The translations under genes were made by a program, and so were the position numbers. A stretch of 64,000 nt of DNA from Bacteroidia bacterium. GTDB taxonomy: Bacteria; Bacteroidota; Bacteroidia; Flavobacteriales; Flavobacteriaceae. The stretch is from NCBI GenBank assembly GCA_030428705.1, contig JAUIDI010000008.1, forward strand, positions 62,001 through 126,000, read 5' to 3'. This document shows positions 43,238 to 52,602 of the stretch, one piece after another. The notes beneath the pieces are model-generated. The model saw only the letters and a list, made by a program, of their open reading frames with translations, was not told the origin of the DNA and did no database searches. Numbering within the stretch: position 1 is the stretch's first letter; the number at the start of each line of letters is the position of its first letter.

Positions 43238-45685
43238 ATGAAATTACTAAGAATTATCACATTACTCCTGTTTTCTTCTACGGTATTCGCCCAAGTGGGA
43301 ACTAACGGACAGGATAGAAAGGAAGAGGGGCGACCTGTTAAGGAATACAGTCTTGTTTTGGAAAATAATAAAATAACGCTTGGAGGAGTAACGGCAAACG
43401 GGATGACCATCAATGGTAGTATTCCCGGCCCAGTCTTGGAATTTACCGAAGGCGACTTGGCCATCATCAACGTAACCAATAAAATGGATGTTGAAACATC
43501 GGTACACTGGCACGGATTGATACTCCCCAATTTTTATGATGGGGTTCCCTATTTGACCACACCCCCAATAGAACCTGGAACCACTTTTCAATATAGAATA
43601 CCCATTAACCAATCGGGTACCTACTGGTACCATTCGCATACGATGCTCCAAGAACAAAAGGGTGTTTATGGCTCCATTATGATTCAGCCCAAGGAAAAAA
43701 CATTGGAATATGATAAGGATTTGGTCGTGGTACTCTCTGACTGGACCAACGAAAAACCAATGAACGTACTGCGAAACCTTAAGCGCGGGAATGAGTGGTA
43801 TCAAGTAAAAAAAGGTACGGCGGTTCCTTTGGGGAGGGTCATCAAAGAGGGTGCATTTGGTGCTCAACTCAAGTTTTGGAGAGACCGTATGGAAGGTGCG
43901 GATATAGCCGATATCTATTATCCGGCATTTCTGACCAATGGGAAAATTTTGGCGGAATATCCAGAATTCGAGGCGGGCGAAAAAGTGCGGCTTCGTTTTA
44001 TTAATGCCTCCGCTTCCACCTATTATTGGATGGATTTCGGTGGCGGCAACCCTATGGTGGTCTCCGGTGATGGTATCGATGTGGAACCGGTTTCCAAAAC
44101 TCGTTTCCTTTTTGGTATTGCCGAGACCTATGATGTTATCGTTACCGTTCCCGAGGGTACCTTGGAGGTGACGGCCACGGCACAGGATGGCTCTGGAAGC
44201 ACTTCGTTGCGCTTGGGCCAAGGAACCCTGTATCCGGCAAAAAGAATTGACAGGCCCGATAAGGTGGCAATGATGAAACAGATGGCCAAAATGGATATGA
44301 AAATGGGCGCACCTGCAATGGCCGGTAACAAAAAGAAGAACACTCCGGAATATCTGATGCAAAAGTACGGAATGAAGATGGATATGAAAGACGGCAAGAT
44401 GAATATGGGAATGCACGATAAGATGTCAGTGAATAATGGCCAAATGGATAAAATGAAAATGGATGACCAAAAACCTATGGATATGAATGAAAATCATATG
44501 CAAATGGAGATGGACAAAAAGATGGACGGTATGGAGGGAATGAACCCGCCTGCCGGACCGGCAGGAAAGGATTCAATGCCTATGAACCAAAAGAACGCAT
44601 CCAATAAAATGAAGGGTCATATGGGTCACAATATGTCTATGATGAAGAAAGACACTTCATCTTTTGATTATGATACCCGAAAAACCTACTTCAACTATGA
44701 TTTCTTAAAGGCAACCGAAAATACGACCTACAATGCTGATTTGCCCGTGAACGATATTCTATTGAACCTGACCGGGAATATGCAACGGTATGTATGGAGT
44801 TTGAACGGTGTGCCGCTTTCAGAAACGGATAAAATTAAAATCAAAGGAGGTAAAGTAACCCGCATTACGCTCAACAACCTTACAATGATGCACCACCCGA
44901 TGCACCTACACGGGCATTATTTTAGGGTAATCAACGAAAATGGCGAACGTTCCCCATTAAAGCATACCGTCAATGTGCCACCGATGCAGAAAGTGGTCAT
45001 CGAGTTTTACAACGAGGAGTATGGCGATTGGTTCTTTCACTGCCACATCCTGTACCACATGATGGGTGGTATGGCACGCATTTTCAGTTATGATACCCCA
45101 AGGGATGAAAGGATGCAGGATTTTCCTGTTAAAAAACTGATTGACGAAACAGACCATTATTATTCGTGGGGGATGGCGCGCTTGGGCTCAAACTTCAATG
45201 AACTCTTTTTAATGTCAAGCAATATCCGCAACGAGTTCGGACTACGGGCTGAATTTGACTATGACAAAAACTTTGAAGCCGAAGTAAACTATAACAGATA
45301 CCTTAATGATTGGGTGCGCCTCTATGTAGGGGTAAATACCGAAACCTCCACACCCGATTCTTATAACACCTTTAATACGGTAGGTTTGGTGGGTTTAAAA
45401 TACTTTACTCCGTACCGCTTCAATGTAGATGTGAGTATGGACCACCAACTAAGGCCAAGAATTCGTCTGGACCGGGAATTCTTGATTTTTCCGAGAATTT
45501 TTCTGGAAGGTGAATACGAATACCGGGCCGACTTTGGTTGGGTGAACGATATTGGGGATTCATCTTATCAAAGCGAAACCCAGTGGTTGGTGGGAGCCTC
45601 TTATATCCTATCCCGAAATTTTTCAATACAAGCAAATTACAATAACCGATATGGCTGGGGTGGCGGCCTTTTAGCCCGATTTTAA
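43238..45685 (+). CDS. Multicopper oxidase (CopA-type) with Met-rich linker and C-terminal outer-membrane barrel-like region
   Basis: An 815-residue exported protein; the frame is open from a TTG at 43211, but ATG 43238 opens the signal peptide (KLLRIITLLLFSSTVFAQ). Cu-binding motifs: HWHG (90-93), YWYHSH (~129-134), HHPMHLHGHYFRV and WFFHCHILYHMMGGMARIF. A Met-rich stretch (~340-480, MKQMAKMDMKMGAPAM and many M-x-M repeats) should bind Cu. After ~610 the sequence becomes beta-barrel-like (YDKNFEAEVNYNRYLNDWVR; ending YNNRYGWGGGLLARF), resembling CopB. It oxidises Cu+ to Cu2+ in the periplasm or at the outer membrane. Confidence 0.88.
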   Translation: MKLLRIITLLLFSSTVFAQVGTNGQDRKEEGRPVKEYSLVLENNKITLGGVTANGMTINGSIPGPVLEFTEGDLAIINVTNKMDVETSVHWHGLILPNFYDGVPYLTTPPIEPGTTFQYRIPINQSGTYWYHSHTMLQEQKGVYGSIMIQPKEKTLEYDKDLVVVLSDWTNEKPMNVLRNLKRGNEWYQVKKGTAVPLGRVIKEGAFGAQLKFWRDRMEGADIADIYYPAFLTNGKILAEYPEFEAGEKVRLRFINASASTYYWMDFGGGNPMVVSGDGIDVEPVSKTRFLFGIAETYDVIVTVPEGTLEVTATAQDGSGSTSLRLGQGTLYPAKRIDRPDKVAMMKQMAKMDMKMGAPAMAGNKKKNTPEYLMQKYGMKMDMKDGKMNMGMHDKMSVNNGQMDKMKMDDQKPMDMNENHMQMEMDKKMDGMEGMNPPAGPAGKDSMPMNQKNASNKMKGHMGHNMSMMKKDTSSFDYDTRKTYFNYDFLKATENTTYNADLPVNDILLNLTGNMQRYVWSLNGVPLSETDKIKIKGGKVTRITLNNLTMMHHPMHLHGHYFRVINENGERSPLKHTVNVPPMQKVVIEFYNEEYGDWFFHCHILYHMMGGMARIFSYDTPRDERMQDFPVKKLIDETDHYYSWGMARLGSNFNELFLMSSNIRNEFGLRAEFDYDKNFEAEVNYNRYLNDWVRLYVGVNTETSTPDSYNTFNTVGLVGLKYFTPYRFNVDVSMDHQLRPRIRLDREFLIFPRIFLEGEYEYRADFGWVNDIGDSSYQSETQWLVGASYILSRNFSIQANYNNRYGWGGGLLARF

Positions 45686-45712
45686 CAAGTAACAATTTAA
45701 AACAAACACAAA

Positions 45713-46309
45713 ATGAAAACAGTAAAGAGAACAATAGGTACAATGGCACTTGCTGCCATAGTGATGGTAACAGTTTCCTGCAAGGACGGAAATAAGAACG
45801 AACCCGCCAAGCCAATGAGCAATGAAATGCATCAGGAAACGATGGATGACAAAACAGATATGGCTATGGACAACAGTCAAGATGCTAAGGCCGAGGCCAT
45901 TTTAAAGGGTTATTTCAACCTAAAAGATGCTTTGGTTAACGATGACAATTCCAAAGCAAAGGAACTGGGTAACACCTTGGCGCAATCGCTCAAATCATTT
46001 GATGCATCGAGCTATTCGGACAGCCAGCAGAACGAACTAAAGGACATCATCGAGGATGCCACCGAACACGCCGAGCACATCGGCGAGAGCGATATCAAAC
46101 ATCAACGCGAGCATTTTAAAACGCTTAGCAAGGATATGACCGATATGGTGGCGATAACGGGAACTTCAATGACCATTTATGAGCAGTACTGCCCTATGTA
46201 CGATAACAATAAAGGCGGTGCTTGGCTTAGTATGAACGACGAAATCAGAAATCCCTATTTCGGTGATAAAATGCTTACCTGTGGTAAGGTACAACGTGAA
46301 ATAAACTAA
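45713..46309 (+). CDS. DUF3347 domain lipoprotein
   Basis: A 198-residue protein with lipobox TVSC (Cys23) and a Met/His tail (SNEMHQETMDDKTDMAMDNS), then a DUF3347 domain (~55-195): YFNLKDALVNDDNSKAKELG, EQYCPMYDNNKGGAWLSMND and EIRNPYFGDKMLTCGKV. The conserved Cys-Pro-Met and MLTCG motifs suggest copper binding. The same domain occurs at the C-terminus of the CusB adaptor at 50,569, so this is a free-standing counterpart. The next gene starts at the base after its stop. Confidence 0.85.
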   Translation: MKTVKRTIGTMALAAIVMVTVSCKDGNKNEPAKPMSNEMHQETMDDKTDMAMDNSQDAKAEAILKGYFNLKDALVNDDNSKAKELGNTLAQSLKSFDASSYSDSQQNELKDIIEDATEHAEHIGESDIKHQREHFKTLSKDMTDMVAITGTSMTIYEQYCPMYDNNKGGAWLSMNDEIRNPYFGDKMLTCGKVQREIN

Positions 46310-46765
46310 GTGAAAATAGTAAAAATCATAGCGTGGGTAGCTTTGATTGTCTTTGTGGTCATCCAATTTTTTCCTGTGGACTATAACCAGAATGAAATGG
46401 TGCCGCAAACCGATTTTATGCTCGTGAACAATGTACCCGCAACGATCGAAAAATCGTTACGGGTTTCCTGCTATGATTGCCATAGCAATAATACCGATTA
46501 TCCTTGGTACAGTAAGGTACAACCAGCAGCTTGGTATTTAGAGGACCATATTAAAGAAGGTAAAGCAGAATTGAATTTTAACGAATGGGATAACCTTTCA
46601 GAAAGAAGAAAAACCAGCAAGTTGCGGTCGATCATAAGCCAGCTTGAGGATGGGGAAATGCCTTTGGATAGTTATACGCTAGTTCATAGGGATGCCCTTC
46701 TTTCGGAAGTAAATAAGGAAGCAATCATTGACTATGTAAATACACTTAAAGATAGCTTGGAATAA
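46310..46765 (+). CDS. Membrane-anchored haem-binding domain protein
   Basis: A 151-residue protein starting GTG at 46310. The N-terminal helix (IIAWVALIVFVVIQFFPVDY) anchors it in the membrane. The periplasmic part has CYDCHSNNTDYPWYSKVQPA, a c-type haem motif (CxxCH), followed by the WYLEDHIKEGKAELNFNEW pattern of the haem_bd (DUF3365-like) family. Often found with copper-efflux and DUF3347 genes in Bacteroidota. A redox or copper-linked electron role is inferred. Confidence 0.83.
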   Translation: MKIVKIIAWVALIVFVVIQFFPVDYNQNEMVPQTDFMLVNNVPATIEKSLRVSCYDCHSNNTDYPWYSKVQPAAWYLEDHIKEGKAELNFNEWDNLSERRKTSKLRSIISQLEDGEMPLDSYTLVHRDALLSEVNKEAIIDYVNTLKDSLE

Positions 46766-46839
46766 AGTCCTGGTGGGGGAAGGGCAACATGAAGTTTGGT
46801 TAGTAACTCTTCTCGTGTCAGGCACAAATATTAAATGCA

Positions 46840-49350
46840 ATGAAACATACCTATCACATACACGGAATGACCTGCAACAGCTGCAGAAACCACGTCGAGA
46901 AAGCACTTTCCAATGTGGAAGGGGTAACGAATGTATCTGTCGATTTGGAAAAAGCCGAAGCGGTCATTGAAATGGAATCGCATATTCCTATCGAAACATT
47001 CCAGGAAGCACTAAAGCAAGAAGGCGGTTCGTACAGCATCCACAAACCGGGCGAGCATCATCACGAGAATGATTCTGTTTCTGCGAAAAAAGAAAAATCA
47101 AAAGGCCAAGGAACAGGAACCTTCTATTGCCCAATGCATTGTGAGGGCGATAAAACCTATGACAAACCGGGCGACTGCCTTGTCTGCGGAATGGATTTGG
47201 TGGAAGAGAAAAACTTGAACACTACCAGTTCCGAACAATGGACCTGCCCAATGCATCCCGAAATCGTAAAGGACGAACCGGGAAGCTGTCCTATCTGTGG
47301 TATGGATCTGGTTCCTATGAGACCCAACCTTTCCGCAGAAGAAAAAACGTATCGAAAACTGCTCAAAAAGTTTTGGATAGCTGTCGTCTTTACACTGCCA
47401 ATCTTCCTGATAGCAATGTCGGAAATGCTGAGCAACAATCCATTGTACGACTTTTTGGAATTGAAATATTGGAACTGGATTCAATTCGGACTTTCAATCC
47501 CGGTAGTATTTTATGCGACGTGGATGTTCTTTGAACGTGCCTACCGAAGTATTAAAACGTGGAACCTCAATATGTTCACACTAATCGGTATAGGTGCGGG
47601 CGTGGCTTGGTTGTTCAGCGTATTTGGGATGCTCGTACCAGACTTTTTTCCGGACCAGTTCAAGACCGAAGCGGGCACGGTACATGTTTATTTTGAGGCG
47701 GCCACGGTCATTTTGACCTTAGTGTTGCTGGGTCAACTCTTGGAAGCCCGAGCGCACAGCAAGACCAATTCCGCAGTCAAGGAACTTTTGAAACTGGCAC
47801 CCAACAAAGCGGTCAAGGTTGTTGATGGTGAGGAACAGGAAGTTGCTATCGATGACATTGAATTAGGTGATATACTTCGTGTCAAACCGGGCGATAAGAT
47901 TCCCGTTGACGGTGCTATCACCGAGGGCGAAACATCCATAGATGAATCGATGATAACGGGCGAGCCTATTCCTGTGAACAAATCCGTCGATGACAAAGTA
48001 AGCAGTGGAACGATAAACGGCAATCAGTCTTTTCTGATGAAAGCGGAAAAGGTGGGTTCTGACACCTTGCTGTCCCAGATTATCCAGATGGTCAACGATG
48101 CAAGTCGCAGTCGCGCCCCTATCCAGAAATTGGCAGATACGGTTTCTGGCTACTTTGTGCCGATAGTTGTCATCATTGCAGTCATAACTTTTGGGATATG
48201 GGCGATATGGGGCCCTCAACCCTCCTATGTCTATGCACTGGTCAATGCCATTGCCGTATTGATTATTGCCTGTCCCTGCGCTTTGGGCTTGGCAACGCCA
48301 ATGTCCGTGATGGTCGGTGTCGGTAAGGGTGCTCAAAATGGGGTACTCATTAAAAATGCTGAAGCCTTGGAAAAGATGGATAAGGTAGATACCCTCATTG
48401 TGGACAAAACGGGAACGATTACCGAGGGAAAACCTACGGTAGAAAAAGTGGGTTCATTTGATAAGGGTTTTAGCGAAAGCGAAGTACTTCAATATATCGT
48501 TTCGCTCAACAGTCAAAGTGAACATCCTTTGGCGGAAGCCACCGTAAAATATGGAAAAGAACAAAACGCGGAATTCCTAAAAGCTGAAGGGTTCAATGCC
48601 GTTACCGGAAAAGGTGTTGATGGCAAGGTCAACGGTAAAGATGTTGCTCTTGGCAATGCCAAAATGATGGAACAAGCGAATGCAAACCTTTCCGATGCGA
48701 TGGAGAATGAAGCACAAACCTATCAAAAACAGGGTAAAACGGTTTCCTATCTCGCTATAGACGGTAAAACCGTGGGCTATGTTGTAATCGGTGATAAAAT
48801 CAAGGAAACCAGTGCCAAGGCCATCAAGGAATTACAGGAAAAGGGAATTAACGTGATAATGCTTACGGGCGACAACCACGATACGGCACAGGCTGTGGCG
48901 AGCGAACTCAATCTTGCCGACTTTCAGGCAGGAATGCTACCTGAAAACAAACTGCAAGAAGTGGAAAAACTTCAGAAAAACGGAAAAGTGGTCGCAATGG
49001 CTGGTGATGGAATTAACGATGCCCCTGCCTTGGCCAAAAGCGATGTGGGTATCGCTATGGGAACTGGCACCGATGTGGCTATAGAAAGTGCGGCGATAAC
49101 CTTGGTCAAGGGCGACCTGCACGGTATTGTAAAGGCACGGAATCTTAGTGATGTGGTAATGCGGAACATTAAGCAAAACCTATTCTTTGCAATGATTTAC
49201 AACACCTTGGGAATACCCATTGCTGCGGGATTTCTATATCCATTTTTTGGGATTCTGCTATCCCCGATGATAGCGGCCTTGGCGATGAGTTTCAGTTCGG
49301 TTTCGGTCATTGCCAATTCGCTAAGGCTCAAAGGTTCAAACATCGACTAA
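46840..49350 (+). CDS. copA: Copper-translocating P1B-1 ATPase (CopA-like) with HMA and two heavy-metal-binding (HMBD) motifs
   Basis: An 836-residue P-type ATPase. Residues ~1-68 are an HMA domain (HGMTCNSCRNHVEKALSNVE, Cys12/Cys15). Two HMBD modules follow: YCPMHCEGDKTYDKPGDC with LVCGMDL (~96-121) and WTCPMHPEIVKDEPGSC with PICGMDL (~134-158). Core motifs: CPC (Cys478-Pro-Cys480, ACPCALGLATP), Asp522 in DKTGTITEGK, SEHPLAE, GDGINDAPALAKSDVGIAMG and a last helix with MSFSSVSVIANSLRL (P1B-1). It exports Cu+ (and Ag+) from the cytoplasm, feeding the periplasmic RND system. Confidence 0.94.
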   Translation: MKHTYHIHGMTCNSCRNHVEKALSNVEGVTNVSVDLEKAEAVIEMESHIPIETFQEALKQEGGSYSIHKPGEHHHENDSVSAKKEKSKGQGTGTFYCPMHCEGDKTYDKPGDCLVCGMDLVEEKNLNTTSSEQWTCPMHPEIVKDEPGSCPICGMDLVPMRPNLSAEEKTYRKLLKKFWIAVVFTLPIFLIAMSEMLSNNPLYDFLELKYWNWIQFGLSIPVVFYATWMFFERAYRSIKTWNLNMFTLIGIGAGVAWLFSVFGMLVPDFFPDQFKTEAGTVHVYFEAATVILTLVLLGQLLEARAHSKTNSAVKELLKLAPNKAVKVVDGEEQEVAIDDIELGDILRVKPGDKIPVDGAITEGETSIDESMITGEPIPVNKSVDDKVSSGTINGNQSFLMKAEKVGSDTLLSQIIQMVNDASRSRAPIQKLADTVSGYFVPIVVIIAVITFGIWAIWGPQPSYVYALVNAIAVLIIACPCALGLATPMSVMVGVGKGAQNGVLIKNAEALEKMDKVDTLIVDKTGTITEGKPTVEKVGSFDKGFSESEVLQYIVSLNSQSEHPLAEATVKYGKEQNAEFLKAEGFNAVTGKGVDGKVNGKDVALGNAKMMEQANANLSDAMENEAQTYQKQGKTVSYLAIDGKTVGYVVIGDKIKETSAKAIKELQEKGINVIMLTGDNHDTAQAVASELNLADFQAGMLPENKLQEVEKLQKNGKVVAMAGDGINDAPALAKSDVGIAMGTGTDVAIESAAITLVKGDLHGIVKARNLSDVVMRNIKQNLFFAMIYNTLGIPIAAGFLYPFFGILLSPMIAALAMSFSSVSVIANSLRLKGSNID

Positions 49351-49355
49351 ATTAT

Positions 49356-50063
49356 ATGGTAAAAAGAAAAACAGCGATAAAAATTAGAAAGGCACACCGC
49401 TATCTGGGCATCTTCTTGGGCATCCAGTTTTTGATGTGGACGATAAGCGGTATGTATTTCAGTTGGACCGATATTGACGAAATACACGGCGACCAGTTTC
49501 GACAGGACCCGATTGTGGCATCCGCCTTTAAGGATTTGATAAGTCCTTCCGAGGTGAATCTTGAAGAAGCCATTGTATCCGTAGAACTTCGGGAAATCGA
49601 TGGTGAACCTTTCTACTGGATAAATGGTAAACAACTTTTTGATGCCCGAACAGGTGCCGAAAAAAAAGCAATTTCAGAAACCGAAGCGCTTAAAATCGCT
49701 GAACGGAATATGTTGCCTGAACTTGAAGTGAAAGGAATCGAGCTCATCGAACAAGTGGATAACCATAGCGAATATCGCGGTAGACCGCTTCCAGCGTATG
49801 TTATAAGTTATGAAACACCCGAAAATATAAAGGCCTATGTTTCAGAAAAAGATGGTGCGTTCCAAACGCTACGTCATCGGGATTGGCGTTGGTTCGACTT
49901 TCTATGGATGACCCATACGATGGATTATGAAGGTCGAGATGATTTTAACACAATCGTACTACGTGCCTTTTCCCTACTGGGATTGATAACCGTATTGAGC
50001 GGATTATTGTTATGGTACATCAGTTCACCCACAATCAGAAAAATAAAAAAGAGAAACAAATAA
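49356..50063 (+). CDS. PepSY-domain membrane protein
   Basis: A 235-residue protein with an N-terminal helix (HRYLGIFLGIQFLMWTISGM), a PepSY-like periplasmic domain (IVSVELREIDGEPFYWINGK; IKAYVSEKDGAFQTLRHRDW), and a C-terminal membrane helix (FSLLGLITVLSGLLLWYISS) with a basic tail. This matches PepSY-associated TM proteins near copper and iron-reduction genes. It starts five bases after the CopA ATPase stop, in the same operon. Confidence 0.8.
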   Translation: MVKRKTAIKIRKAHRYLGIFLGIQFLMWTISGMYFSWTDIDEIHGDQFRQDPIVASAFKDLISPSEVNLEEAIVSVELREIDGEPFYWINGKQLFDARTGAEKKAISETEALKIAERNMLPELEVKGIELIEQVDNHSEYRGRPLPAYVISYETPENIKAYVSEKDGAFQTLRHRDWRWFDFLWMTHTMDYEGRDDFNTIVLRAFSLLGLITVLSGLLLWYISSPTIRKIKKRNK

Positions 50064-50082
50064 CACCAAAAATTCAAAAACA

Positions 50083-50562
50083 ATGGAACATTCAAATCAC
50101 TCAAACAAAGGAAAATACAGAACCTTTTTTATTATGCTGGCTTGCTCATTCGTGGCTATGTATATCACGATGTATCTCAACACCTATGAATGGGACCACG
50201 TATGGTTCAGCTTAACACGCTTCTATATGGTCTGTCTGGGTATTGCTGCAATGGCAGTGATAATGTGGTTCTTTATGCGTAAGATGTACACCGATAGGAA
50301 AAAGAATATTGCCATACTTTTAGGTAGTTTGGTCTTGTTTCTGGGGGCATTATTTCTTGTACGCGACCAAAAATCAACAGTAGGTGATGTGTTATGGATG
50401 AAAGCGATGATACCACACCATTCCATCGCTATATTGACCAGTGAACGCGCCGATATTCAAGACCCAGAGGTTAAAAAACTGGCAGAAGAAATTATTAAGG
50501 CACAGCGTAAGGAAATTACCGAAATGAAAAAAATGATTGAGCGATTACAGAACGAAAAATAA
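50083..50562 (+). CDS. DUF305 domain membrane protein
   Basis: A 159-residue protein with three predicted membrane helices (FFIMLACSFVAMYITMYLNT; MVCLGIAAMAVIMWFFMRKM; IAILLGSLVLFLGALFLV), then the DUF305 motif MKAMIPHHSIAILTSERADI and a C-terminal helix rich in Glu/Lys. DUF305 proteins carry conserved His residues (IPHH) and Met, frequently with copper genes. Between the PepSY and CusB genes (19 and six bases). Confidence 0.85.
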   Translation: MEHSNHSNKGKYRTFFIMLACSFVAMYITMYLNTYEWDHVWFSLTRFYMVCLGIAAMAVIMWFFMRKMYTDRKKNIAILLGSLVLFLGALFLVRDQKSTVGDVLWMKAMIPHHSIAILTSERADIQDPEVKKLAEEIIKAQRKEITEMKKMIERLQNEK

Positions 50563-50568
50563 TTAGTT

Positions 50569-52305
50569 ATGAATAAGAATATCATTTACATCGCTATTGC
50601 AATCCTGGTCGGACTGCTCGGTGGATGGCTCATTTTTGGCGGGTCGTCGGAAGATTCAAAATCCAATAAGGATGCTTCAAATATGTCCGACAGTCAAGAC
50701 CATTCAGCAGATGGGGAAGTCCAGATGTGGACATGCTCGATGCACCCACAGATTATGCAGCCCGAACCGGGCGATTGCCCAATTTGCGGGATGGATTTGA
50801 TTCCAGCGGAATCAAGTGCCGATGGCCTGGCAATGAACGAGATCAAAATGACCAAAAATGCGATGGCATTGGCGGGCATCCAGACATCCATCGTGGGCAA
50901 TCAGACGACAGATGACGAAAATATGATTTCCCTTTCGGGAAAAGTCAAGATGAACGAGGAAGAAAATGCGGTCCAGGCCAGTTATTTTGATGGCAGAATC
51001 GAACGGTTAAACGTAAATTATGAGGGTCAGGAAGTCAGAAGAGGACAATTGCTTGCCACCATCTACGCACCTAATCTAATTGCCGCACAGCAGGAATTGA
51101 TTACCGCAGCTTCACTTAAAGAATCACAACCGGCGTTATACAAGGCGGTTCGTAACAAATTGAAACTTTGGAAACTCTCGGAAGCCCAAATCAACAGTAT
51201 AGAGGAATCCGGAAAGGTCAAAGAGAACTTTCCGATTTATGCGACGGTATCAGGTACGGTCTCCGAAAAGATGGCTGCCGAAGGCGACTACGTAAAACAG
51301 GGGCAGCCTATTGTAAAAGTTAGTAATCTAAATTCGGTATGGGCCGAATTCGATGCCTATGAAAATCAGATATCCGAATTCAAGAAAGGACAAAAAATTA
51401 AGGTCGTTACCAATGCTTATACCAATAAGGAATTTGATGCGACAATTTCGTTTATTGACCCCGTTCTAAATACCCAGACCCGTACTGTTATCGTTCGTGC
51501 AAACCTAAAAAACAGTGAAGGGTTGCTAAAGCCTGGAATGTTTGTTACAGGAAAAATTGAAGCTAAAGCTAATGGAACAACATCACAATTCAGCATTCCG
51601 GCAAGCGCCGTAATGTGGACGGGCGAAAGGTCTTTGGTCTATGTAAAGACGAATCCCAACGAACCCGTTTTTGAAATGCGGGAAGTTACGCTCGGCAATC
51701 GAATCGGCGAGACGTTTACGGTCGTTTCCGGATTGCAGGATGGCGACGAAATAGTAACCAATGGAACGTTCACGGTAGATGCGGCCGCACAGCTACAGGG
51801 CAAGAAATCGATGATGAGCCAAGATACAGCCGATGACGAGAAACCTATGTCAGATATGAAAATGGAACTTTCCAAAAACACTCAAAATATTTTTCAAAAA
51901 AGCTTAAAACCGTATTTGAAAATGAAGGACGCTTTTGTTGACAGTGACGCAAAAAACACTTCTGCTTTCGCAAGAGAAACACTGGAAGAAATCCAGCTTA
52001 TTCGGGAATCGGAATTGGGGACTATGGAAAAATCCCACGTTGCTAAAATCAAAAAGATGTTGGGGGCCATTTCCGAGAACGATGATATTGAGAACCAACG
52101 TAGCCACTTTGTGATATTAAATCAGAATATGGTTCCCATTGTAATGAATATTGATAATATAGACTCAAAAGTCTTCATCCAAAAATGCCCAATGGCAAAT
52201 AATAACAAGGGTGCATTTTGGATAAGTGCAGATACCGAAATACGAAATCCTTATTACGGGGATGCTATGCTTACTTGCGGAAGTGTGATTGATACGGTAC
52301 AGTAA
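50569..52305 (+). CDS. cusB: RND efflux periplasmic adaptor (CusB-type) with HMBD and C-terminal DUF3347 domain
   Basis: A 578-residue adaptor. A membrane anchor (IIYIAIAILVGLLGGWLIFG) is followed by an HMBD motif (WTCSMHPQIMQPEPGDC, PICGMDLIPA, ~54-80), then the barrel-sandwich and alpha-hairpin regions (IERLNVNYEGQEVRRGQLLA; ITAASLKESQPALYKAV), beta-barrel and membrane-proximal domains, and from ~440 a DUF3347 domain (LKPYLKMKDAFVDSDAKNTS; FIQKCPMANNNKGAFWISAD; MLTCGSV). It joins CusA to the outer-membrane channel and can bind metal through its extra domains. Confidence 0.92.
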   Translation: MNKNIIYIAIAILVGLLGGWLIFGGSSEDSKSNKDASNMSDSQDHSADGEVQMWTCSMHPQIMQPEPGDCPICGMDLIPAESSADGLAMNEIKMTKNAMALAGIQTSIVGNQTTDDENMISLSGKVKMNEEENAVQASYFDGRIERLNVNYEGQEVRRGQLLATIYAPNLIAAQQELITAASLKESQPALYKAVRNKLKLWKLSEAQINSIEESGKVKENFPIYATVSGTVSEKMAAEGDYVKQGQPIVKVSNLNSVWAEFDAYENQISEFKKGQKIKVVTNAYTNKEFDATISFIDPVLNTQTRTVIVRANLKNSEGLLKPGMFVTGKIEAKANGTTSQFSIPASAVMWTGERSLVYVKTNPNEPVFEMREVTLGNRIGETFTVVSGLQDGDEIVTNGTFTVDAAAQLQGKKSMMSQDTADDEKPMSDMKMELSKNTQNIFQKSLKPYLKMKDAFVDSDAKNTSAFARETLEEIQLIRESELGTMEKSHVAKIKKMLGAISENDDIENQRSHFVILNQNMVPIVMNIDNIDSKVFIQKCPMANNNKGAFWISADTEIRNPYYGDAMLTCGSVIDTVQ

Positions 52306-52602
52306 ATCCCTCAAAAAGCATCTAAATAACTATAAAATTATTTTTTTTAATGCGACAGGCCATTTTCAGAATGCCTGCCCCTGTGCCTGCGGAAGTTGAA
52401 AATCCTAAGCCTTCAATCCTCCCGAGCGGGCACGCTGTGCTGGCCCGCATTCGGTCGTCTTTCCGGTTTCGGCTTTTAAACATCCTCAGCACCGCGCATA
52501 AACCCAAACGGACGGAAAAAAATCGTCAGTTTGGATTTATCTTTCCAACCGCTTTTTTTGATTTCTTTATCTTTATAATCTATAAAAGCTAATCAAACAT
52601 CA
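52306..52602. other. Non-coding spacer with a GC-richer core and a hairpin
   Basis: This ~297-base gap after CusB is GC-richer in its middle than its neighbours. GCAC-GCT-GTGC (about 52429-52439) forms a small hairpin, and GCGGGC and GCCCGC flank it. An 80-codon frame (52350-52592, starting MRQAIFRMPAPVPAEVENPK) exists on the plus strand but no family was recognised. The end is T-rich (CTTTTTTTGATTTC). It may be a terminator region or a non-coding RNA. Confidence 0.4.

Noticed and set aside
52350-52592. 80-codon ORF as a real gene
   Set aside because: No recognised family, unusual composition, and it overlaps a hairpin-rich spacer; left as an uncertain spacer.
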